Shown here in pieces: positions 58,034-64,000 of a stretch of DNA of 64,000 nt; position 1 is the stretch's first letter, and the number at the start of each line of letters is the position of its first letter. Source of the DNA: Fructilactobacillus myrtifloralis (GTDB taxonomy: Bacteria; Bacillota; Bacilli; Lactobacillales; Lactobacillaceae); the NCBI RefSeq assembly GCF_024029335.1, contig NZ_CP097116.1, positions 558,001-622,000 on the forward strand, read 5' to 3'. A program made the translations under genes and the position numbers. The notes under the pieces are model-generated. The model saw nothing but the letters and a program-made list of their open reading frames with translations. It was not told the DNA's origin and made no database searches.

Positions 58034-59503
58034 TTAATTGTGCGACTGCTGTTCGTCATCTAAATTAGCGGGAGACACGTCCACCTGATCAAGCGGAATC
58101 AAATGCGTGTGGTGAATCAACTTGTAACCAAAGAACAAGATTAAGACGAGCGGCACACTGATGTAGGTTACCGCAATTTCAAACCACTTGCCCTGTGCAA
58201 AGGCCCCAATGTCTTGACCAAAAATCACCACGATACATAGAATCAAGCATAACACCGGACCAAAGGGGAACCAGGTGGCGTGGTACTTGAGTTCATCCAA
58301 ATGATGCCCCTGCTTAATGAACGCCCGCCGGAACCGGTAGTGGGATAAAGCAATCCCAAACCAAGCAATAAAGCCGGTTAATCCCGAGGCCGCTACAAGC
58401 CAGAGGTAAATTTGCGGACCAACAAAGCTGGTTAAGAAGGTCAGTAAGGCCACAACCGTGGTGGCTAAGAGGGCGAGGAACGGAATCCCGTTCTTACTAA
58501 TCTTGCCAAAGAACTTCGGGGCATACCCTTCATCGGCCATGGAATAGAGCATCCGCGTTGACGCATACATCCCGGAGTTGGCCGAGGAAATTACGGACGT
58601 TAAAATGACCGCATTCATCACGCTGGCCGCCGCAGCTAACCCAGCCCGTTCAAAGACAATTGTAAAGGGACTAATCGAGACGTCACTAGCGGATGATCCC
58701 AGTAAATCTGGGCTCGTGTAGGGAATCACCGCGGCAATCACAAAGATTGCCAAAAAGTAGAACAGAATAATCCGCCAGAATACCTCATGAATCGCCTTGG
58801 GCACACTCTTTTGCGGATCGTCAGCTTCTCCAGCGGTAATCCCGACTAACTCGGTTCCTTGAAACGAAAATCCAGCAACAACGAAGACGCTAATAATCCC
58901 TGGAATCCCGTGGACAAACGGTGCCTGTTTATAGGTAAAGTTACTTAAGCCGGTGGCATGACCACCCATAATCCCAACGATCGTTAAAAAACCGACGATT
59001 AAGAAGATGATGATCGTAATTACCTTGATTAGTGACATCCAAAACTCGGTTTCTCCAAAGGCCGACACAGCCAGCGCGTTAATCACAAAAATCAAGATCA
59101 GCGCCGCGGCACTCCAAATCCACGCGGGAAAATGGGGGAACCAGAACGCCATCACCAAGGAAACCGTTGACACATCAACGGCCACGGTGATCGCCCAGTT
59201 AAACCAGTAGTTCCACCCCATGGCGAATCCTAACGCCGGATCCACGTACTTCGCGGCATAAGTTGAAAATGAACCGGAGACCGGCAGGTTCGTTGCCATC
59301 TCACCCAAACTCGTCATCAAAAAGTAGACCATGATGCCCATTAACACGTACGCTACGAGCGCACCACCGGGACCGGCCTTACTAATGGCTCCTCCACTTG
59401 CTACAAACAGTCCCGTTCCAATACACCCACCGAGGGCGATCATTGACACGTGCCGCGACTTTAAGCCCCGCTTAACGTGTTGGGTTCCCTTTTCTGCTTC
59501 CAT
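58034..59503 (-). CDS. lysP: Lysine-specific permease LysP
   Basis: 489 residues from the ATG at 59503 (MEAEKGTQHVKRGLK), with AGGAGGAAC upstream; the longer frame covers the riboswitch. APC family permease with twelve predicted membrane helices. SRHVSMIALGGCIGTGLFVASGGAI is the first helix pattern (in blocks), then PVSGSFSTYAAKYVDP and FAMGWNYWFNWAITVAVD. The lysine riboswitch upstream supports lysine as substrate; family alone would allow other basic amino acids. Confidence 0.93.
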   Translation of the reverse strand: MEAEKGTQHVKRGLKSRHVSMIALGGCIGTGLFVASGGAISKAGPGGALVAYVLMGIMVYFLMTSLGEMATNLPVSGSFSTYAAKYVDPALGFAMGWNYWFNWAITVAVDVSTVSLVMAFWFPHFPAWIWSAAALILIFVINALAVSAFGETEFWMSLIKVITIIIFLIVGFLTIVGIMGGHATGLSNFTYKQAPFVHGIPGIISVFVVAGFSFQGTELVGITAGEADDPQKSVPKAIHEVFWRIILFYFLAIFVIAAVIPYTSPDLLGSSASDVSISPFTIVFERAGLAAAASVMNAVILTSVISSANSGMYASTRMLYSMADEGYAPKFFGKISKNGIPFLALLATTVVALLTFLTSFVGPQIYLWLVAASGLTGFIAWFGIALSHYRFRRAFIKQGHHLDELKYHATWFPFGPVLCLILCIVVIFGQDIGAFAQGKWFEIAVTYISVPLVLILFFGYKLIHHTHLIPLDQVDVSPANLDDEQQSHN

Positions 59504-59540
59504 CTTCGTTCCTCCTGTATTTTTAAAGCTACTAAAACCT

Positions 59541-59758
59541 AAAAAAAGACCCTTCTTAATCCAGAAGAGTCCCCACTTTGCCATTCGTATTCCGTCTGCT
59601 AAAGCGCTCCGCATGCAAGTGCGACAGTCCTTGATTTGTTGAACCAAGTCCCAACCAGGTGGGTACCAACCATCCGATTTCGGCAACGTTCCCTTTCCCC
59701 CGGGTTCACTGGGCTGGTGCCCTCCGCCGGGTTACTAATGAAAATTGCTCCTCTTTTT
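59541..59758 (-). ncRNA. Lysine riboswitch (L box) with terminator
   Basis: Minus strand from 59758: GAGGAGC, then AGTAAC, GAAAGGG-AACGTTGCCGAAA core, and CGGATGG-TTGG pairing blocks of the L-box five-way junction. The terminator GACTCTTCT / AGAAGGGTC followed by T7 lies at 59571-59541, just before lysP. Lysine should close the switch and stop transcription. Confidence 0.92.
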
Positions 59759-59895
59759 AGATTTCAAATATTAGATTTTCAATTATGCAATTCTTTCATA
59801 GTATAGGGGTTTCTCAATTAAAATGCAAATCACCCCATCAGTCCCCGGCTTTGCTATACTAAGGAAAACGAGGAACTTAGAAAGGAGTCCTGTTC

Positions 59896-60465
59896 ATGTC
59901 TCAGCCTAATCAACCCGCCGCTTTACTAATTATCGACTATACCAACGACTTTGTCGCACCCGAGGGCGCCCTGACGCTCGGAGAACCAGCCCAGGCTGCC
60001 GAGCCAGCCATCATCAACCTCGCGCAACGCTTCTGGGAAACCGGCCAGGTGGTCATCTTGCCCACTGATTTACACCACGCTCACGATCCCTACCACCCAG
60101 AAAGCAAGCTCTTTCCACCACACAACCTCGCCGGCAGTTGGGGACGGCAGTTTTACGGTGAACTCCAACCCTGGTACGAGGCCCACCGTGCTGACCCCAC
60201 GGTGTGGGAGATGGCAAAGACCCGGTACAGCGCTTTTGCCGGCACGGATCTTGACCTTCAACTCCGGGCCCGGGGCATCACGGAACTTCATCTCACGGGC
60301 GTTGCCACCGACATCTGCCTGTTGCATACGGCAGTAAGCGCCTATAACCTGGGTTATCAACTGGTAATCCATCCGCGCGCTACCGCGGGTTTTTCGCCTG
60401 AAAACCAAACCTTTGCCCTACAACACTTTCAAACCGCGCTCGGCGCCCAACTGATTGACGACTAA
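59896..60465 (+). CDS. pncA: Nicotinamidase / isochorismatase family hydrolase
   Basis: 189 residues. Probably turns nicotinamide into nicotinate for NAD salvage. The catalytic triad is visible: Asp in IIDYTNDF (about 13), Lys in MAKTRYSAF (about 111) and Cys in GVATDICLLHT (about 146). The metal site D-x-H..H is in TDLHHAHDP. Start ATG at 59896 after AAAGGAGT; an extended -10 TGCTATACT lies at 59852-59860. Some isochorismatase relatives act on other amides, so function is likely rather than certain. Confidence 0.85.
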   Translation: MSQPNQPAALLIIDYTNDFVAPEGALTLGEPAQAAEPAIINLAQRFWETGQVVILPTDLHHAHDPYHPESKLFPPHNLAGSWGRQFYGELQPWYEAHRADPTVWEMAKTRYSAFAGTDLDLQLRARGITELHLTGVATDICLLHTAVSAYNLGYQLVIHPRATAGFSPENQTFALQHFQTALGAQLIDD

Positions 60466-60500
60466 AAAAACAGGATGGCTAAGTCCATCCTGTTTTTTTT
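60464..60500. terminator. Bidirectional terminator between pncA and the APC permease gene
   Basis: CAGGATGG / CCATCCTG with small loop (60471-60492), A7 left and T8 right. Confidence 0.93.
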
Positions 60501-61914
60501 AGTCTGTTGCGTTACGGTGTTGCAACTTGGAGTGCCACAGGCCGTAACTAAAGTACACTACCAACCCGATTGCAAGCCAAATCCCCACTGCAACCTTGGT
60601 GGTGGTGGGCAGCATCACGATGAAGTAAATGCTACACAAACCGGCCAAAATAGGTAGGACTGGGTACCAAGGCATTTTAAACCCATCGTTTGGAATGTCT
60701 CGGCGGTGCCGCAGAGGAATAATACCAAAGGAAATGCAGGCAAACGCCAGCAGGGTCCCCGCGTTAATCAGCGAAGCCAGTTGGGCAAGCGGAACCACGC
60801 CCGCAAAGAAGGCCTGAACGAGCAAGGCCACCAAGACTGCGTTTCTGGGGACCTTCGACTGGGCATGAACCTGTCCCATCTTTTTCGACAACAAGCCGTC
60901 CCGACCAAGCGCGTAGACCAACCGGGAACCCCCAAAGAACATCGTCACCATAGCGGTGAAGATTCCAAACAGCGCCCCAATGGTAATCAGCTTGTTCCAC
61001 CCATCGAGGTGAACCAAGTGAAGGGCATAGGCAGCGGGATCATCAACGTTAAGTTTGGTGTAGTGCACCATTCCAACCAAGACCAATGAGAACGCCACGT
61101 ACAAAACAACGGCAATTAGAACCGTGCCCAGGATCCCCCGGACCACGTTCCGCTTTGGATCAATGGTTTCTGCGGAATTAGCTGCCAGCGCATCAAACCC
61201 GATAAAGGCGAAGAAGACCGTGGCCGCTGCAGTTGAAATTCCACCGAGGCCAAAGGGCGCCCCGTGGAATTGCTTCGGGTAGAAGGGAACGTAGTTGCTG
61301 GATTTAATGTAAAAAATGCCGATTCCGATGAAAATAATGATAATCGCAATTTTAACAAGCACGGCAGTGTTTTCCACCTTTTTCGACAGGTCCGCTCCCT
61401 TCACGATGATGAGCGCGATGACGACGATAATCAGGACCGCCGTCAGGTTGACTACTCCGCCTTCTAGCGGGCCTGCTTGCAACGCCGCCGGTAACTTAAT
61501 GCCGACCGGAGCTAACAGGTTATTGTTAAAGTAGGCCGCAAATCCGGTGGCTTCGGCAGAAACGGCTAAGAAATACTCCAGAATCAAGGCCCAGCCAATC
61601 AGCCAACCGACAATTTCTCCGTAGATCACCGTTCCAAACGAGTAGGCGGACCCAGCAATTGGCATCGCGGACGAAAATTCCGCATAGGCCATCCCAACGA
61701 CCCCCGATAGTAAGGCCGCTAGTAAGAAGGCCACCGCCACCGCAGGACCAGCGTGCTGGGCAGCTTCGTGACCGGGCAGAATGAAGATCCCGGTTCCAAT
61801 CACCGCCCCGATTCCGAGGGCCACCAAGTCCCACGCGGTTAACGTCCGACTTAAGCGGGCATCCGCCTTGAGGTAGTTAGCGACTGATTCTCGTTGAAAA
61901 ATGCGTTTAAACAT
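60499..61914 (-). CDS. APC family amino acid permease (YfnA/CAT type)
   Basis: 471 residues, twelve predicted helices. LGIGAVIGTGIFILPG in helix 1 and FAFIGFDALAANSAET in helix 6 fit the cationic amino acid transporter branch. Substrate not determinable. A hairpin GCTCGG / CCGAGC lies in its leader (61932-61949) directly before AAAGGGAG. Divergent from a LysR gene with which it shares a 123-base spacer. Confidence 0.87.
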   Translation of the reverse strand: MFKRIFQRESVANYLKADARLSRTLTAWDLVALGIGAVIGTGIFILPGHEAAQHAGPAVAVAFLLAALLSGVVGMAYAEFSSAMPIAGSAYSFGTVIYGEIVGWLIGWALILEYFLAVSAEATGFAAYFNNNLLAPVGIKLPAALQAGPLEGGVVNLTAVLIIVVIALIIVKGADLSKKVENTAVLVKIAIIIIFIGIGIFYIKSSNYVPFYPKQFHGAPFGLGGISTAAATVFFAFIGFDALAANSAETIDPKRNVVRGILGTVLIAVVLYVAFSLVLVGMVHYTKLNVDDPAAYALHLVHLDGWNKLITIGALFGIFTAMVTMFFGGSRLVYALGRDGLLSKKMGQVHAQSKVPRNAVLVALLVQAFFAGVVPLAQLASLINAGTLLAFACISFGIIPLRHRRDIPNDGFKMPWYPVLPILAGLCSIYFIVMLPTTTKVAVGIWLAIGLVVYFSYGLWHSKLQHRNATD

Positions 61915-61957
61915 AAGCGTCTCCCTTTCGTGCTCGGACTACGCCGAGCCAATTTCA

Positions 61958-61993
61958 TTGACGTCTTTTATCTTACCCACTAGACTTAGATAA
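61958..61993 (+). promoter_or_regulatory. Promoter and inverted repeat upstream of the LysR gene
   Basis: TTGACG (61958-61963) and TAGACT (61981-61986), 17-base spacer. A 6-base inverted repeat TTATCT-N14-AGATAA (61968-61993) covers the -10 region, the position expected for a LysR-type binding site that controls both directions. Confidence 0.5.
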
Positions 61994-62037
61994 GTAAAAT
62001 TAATCTTTTTAATTTAAACATTAGGAGAACTGATGTA

Positions 62038-62913
62038 ATGAATCGCTTTGTCGTGTTCCAAAAAATCATTGAAACCGGGAGCTTTACCAAGGCGGCTCAC
62101 GAACTTGGGTATACCCAGTCGTCCATTAGCCAAACCGTGGCCGGGCTGGAAGCCGAGTTTAACGTACAACTGCTTAAACGTTCCCGCCGAGGCATCAGCT
62201 TGACTCCCGCAGGCGATAAACTTTATCCCGAGTTTCAACGCCTGTTACGTCAGTACACGGATGCCCAACACCTCGCCCAGCAAATCACCGGTCTGGAAAC
62301 CGGAACGGTACGGATTGGCGCGAGCAATAGTATCTCGCGCTACTGGTTACCGGGCTTAATCAAGGGCTTTGAACAACAACACCCGCACGTCCACTTCACC
62401 CTCTTTCAGGGTGATTATGACGAAATCCGCGCGGACGTTGATAGTGGTAAAGTGGACATTGGGTTTTTAAAGCACACCCGAACCAAGGGCCTGACCACCG
62501 TGCCGCTCAAGCGGGAGCGCTTGTTGGCGGTGATGCCCACCGACCATCCGTTGGCTGGTCAGTCCGTCGTTTCCCTCGCCGCTTTAAAGGCCCAGTCGAA
62601 CAACCTGATTTTGATCCCCGAGGGCACTCACAGTGACGTCCGTGCGGCGTTTGCATCCTTGGAAATCAACCCCAACATTAAGGACCAAATTCAAGACGAC
62701 TATACCGTTCTAGCCATGGTGGAGGCGGGGCTTGGGGTGAGCCTGGTCTCTGAACTAATGGTGGGTAATTCCGACTTTCACATCCACGCGGCGGCCACTG
62801 AGCCAGCAATTGCCCAAGCAATCGAGATTGCCTACCAGAATCATGCTAGTCTGTCCGTGGCCAGCCAACACTTTTTAGATTACGTGGTCTCCCAACGGGA
62901 TCAGTTGCCATAA
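62038..62913 (+). CDS. LysR family transcriptional regulator
   Basis: 291 residues. N-terminal winged helix-turn-helix (ETGSFTKAAHELGYTQSSISQTVAGLE, about 13-39) and a substrate-binding domain starting ETGTVRIGASNSISRYWLPG. It resembles the CysL/CynR-like branch. AGGAGAACTG precedes the ATG at 62038. The divergent APC permease gene is the likely target, an inference from position. Single gene before a bidirectional terminator. Confidence 0.9.
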   Translation: MNRFVVFQKIIETGSFTKAAHELGYTQSSISQTVAGLEAEFNVQLLKRSRRGISLTPAGDKLYPEFQRLLRQYTDAQHLAQQITGLETGTVRIGASNSISRYWLPGLIKGFEQQHPHVHFTLFQGDYDEIRADVDSGKVDIGFLKHTRTKGLTTVPLKRERLLAVMPTDHPLAGQSVVSLAALKAQSNNLILIPEGTHSDVRAAFASLEINPNIKDQIQDDYTVLAMVEAGLGVSLVSELMVGNSDFHIHAAATEPAIAQAIEIAYQNHASLSVASQHFLDYVVSQRDQLP

Positions 62914-62941
62914 AAAAAAGCTCCCCGTGGGGAGCTTTTTT
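62912..62941. terminator. Bidirectional terminator between lysR-type gene and PAP2 gene
   Basis: AAGCTCCCC / GGGGAGCTT with two-base loop, A8 and T7 tails. Confidence 0.92.
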
Positions 62942-63605
62942 AATAGTTACTATTTTGAAAGCCTTTAATGGTCGCAAGCCGTGGCGCATACCGCACGTAG
63001 AGGTATTCGGCCACTTGCAGCCAGGCATAGGCCAAGGTTACCGCACCCACTACGTCACTAGGAAAGTGAGCGTTTAGGTAAATCCGGGACAGCATTACCA
63101 GAATCAACCAGATGATTAGCATCATCCGCACAATCCACATACTCGTCCGGTCATTCAGCATTGGAACCAACACGATCCAAATGATGCTTAGCACTAGCAC
63201 CGTCCCGAGCACGTGCCCACTCGGGAAACTGTAGCCCGTATCCTTCATCAGGTGCATCGGCGGCCGATCCCGGGCCACTAAGTGCTTCACCACAAACCCG
63301 AGGGCATCGCCCCCGACCAGTAAGCAGATGGCAAACACGGCGGGAATTTTATCCCGACCGCCCCACAGGATGAAGGCTAACAGAATCATCCAGATGACGT
63401 CCATCTTGGGACTCGCGAGGAAGCTAACAATGGTAAACAAACTGGTCATAAAGTTCGAGTCCCAATGTTGCACCCCACCGATTACTAACGTATCCAAAAA
63501 GTTAACGAACCCGGAATTAGTTTTAACGGCCACGGCGATTATAATCGTCAGGAGGGTCGCAATCACTAATTTATACGGGCGACTTGGGTCCTTTTTAATT
63601 ATCAT
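62940..63605 (-). CDS. PAP2 family membrane phosphatase
   Basis: 221 residues, five to six membrane helices. The three phosphatase motifs are seen: KHLVARDRPPMH (K-x6-RP, about 107-118), SFPSGHVLG (about 124-132) and SRIYLNAHFPSDVVGA (about 175-190). Likely acts on undecaprenyl diphosphate or phosphatidate at the outer face of the membrane. Single gene. Confidence 0.9.
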   Translation of the reverse strand: MIIKKDPSRPYKLVIATLLTIIIAVAVKTNSGFVNFLDTLVIGGVQHWDSNFMTSLFTIVSFLASPKMDVIWMILLAFILWGGRDKIPAVFAICLLVGGDALGFVVKHLVARDRPPMHLMKDTGYSFPSGHVLGTVLVLSIIWIVLVPMLNDRTSMWIVRMMLIIWLILVMLSRIYLNAHFPSDVVGAVTLAYAWLQVAEYLYVRYAPRLATIKGFQNSNY

Positions 63606-63747
63606 GTCTTTCTCTTACCTCCAGATTCAGTCAATACGCTTAGTATAGCATATTCTCGTGGTTAAACCACGCCCCGAACCGTTCTAATCTGCGTCTAACT
63701 GTGAAGTGCGTTACAATAAACTATATTTCACTTAAAGGAGAATCATC

Positions 63748-64000
63748 ATGCTAAATAGTATTTTACTAATGCTAGCTGTCGGCGTCTTGGTCGGCATCCT
63801 CGGGGCTATTCTCGGGATTGGTGGAGGAATGATTATCACCCCCGTACTGACGCTTGGAATGGGATTAGACATTAAATACGCGATTGGCGCGAGCCTGATT
63901 GCCGTCATCGCGACCAGTTCGGGAGCGACGATTGCCTACCTCCGTGATAACGTCTTAAACTTACGGGTGGCCATGTTTTTAGAGATTGCGACCTCCGTCG
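63748..64000 (+). CDS. Sulfite exporter TauE/SafE family protein, N-terminal part
   Basis: Partial, cut by the window end (84 codons seen). Starts MLNSILLMLAVGVLVGILGA, then ILGIGGGMIITPVLTLGMG and the hydrophobic stretch with AIGASLIAVIATSSGATIAY, the typical TauE/SafE N-terminal repeat with GxGGG. AAAGGAG precedes the ATG at 63748. Substrate unknown (sulfite, sulfoacetate or other organic anion). Confidence 0.88.
   Translation, partial: MLNSILLMLAVGVLVGILGAILGIGGGMIITPVLTLGMGLDIKYAIGASLIAVIATSSGATIAYLRDNVLNLRVAMFLEIATSV

Noticed and set aside
59503-59686. N-terminal extension of lysP
   Set aside because: The 61 extra codons translate the lysine riboswitch and its terminator; the start at 59503 has a proper binding site.

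Overview
The window comes from the chromosome of a low-GC Gram-positive bacterium of the family Lactobacillaceae. The evidence is the order L13-S9 / truA-ecfT-ecfA2-ecfA1 / rplQ-rpoA...S10 / fusA-rpsG-rpsL / rpoC-rpoB / clpC-ctsR, an L-lactate dehydrogenase, the dipeptidyl-peptidase PepX, C-(zinc) type S14, a Gly-Leu-Arg-Pro type tRNA array and Shine-Dalgarno sequences close to AAAGGAGG. I cannot name the species from sequence alone. Most genes lie on the minus strand.

Layout. 1-3778: start of the helicase gene pcrA (cut by the window edge), a degenerate PurK-like gene coupled to a membrane-anchored glucosaminidase, a DUF2187 gene, and a ribbon-helix-helix/SPFH gene pair. 3779-9240: an AT-rich accessory island with a Hachiman-type antiphage operon (hamB helicase; hamA nuclease split by a one-base frameshift at a U UUU UUG heptamer), about 950 bp holding a decayed gene, and a lone STAS-GHKL ATPase. 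9263-30915: the ribosomal superoperon (rpsI, rplM, truA, ECF energizing module, rplQ, rpoA, rpsK, rpsM, rpmJ, infA, adk, secY, rplO to rpsJ), then fusA, rpsG, rpsL. 31017-32474: the prepilin peptidase comC and xpt under a guanine riboswitch. 32496-43130: rpoC, rpoB, clpC, ctsR. 43160-43983: eight tRNA genes with their own promoter and terminator and no rRNA. 44090-45171: ldh. 45177-46750: a second AT-rich insert, a coupled pair of a four-helix membrane protein and a ComEC-like metallo-beta-lactamase hydrolase, which I cannot match to a named system. 46810-64000: metabolic and transport genes (aminotransferase, pepX, fhs, phnDCEE, serS with a T-box, deoxynucleoside kinase, lysP with a lysine riboswitch, nicotinamidase, an APC permease divergent from a LysR regulator, PAP2 phosphatase, start of a TauE/SafE exporter).

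How it works together. The core is growth machinery: translation, transcription, secretion, vitamin uptake energization and protein quality control. Several RNA-level switches are visible: an L13-type leader, structured leaders upstream of rpsJ, ecfA1 and rpoB, a hairpin terminator between rpsG and fusA, a guanine riboswitch, a serine T-box and a lysine riboswitch. Both AT-rich inserts sit beside transcription terminators of highly expressed housekeeping genes and differ from their surroundings in base composition, as expected for acquired defence-type cargo.

Many translation starts were moved from the longest open frame to a start with a well-placed ribosome binding site; this is stated in each entry.
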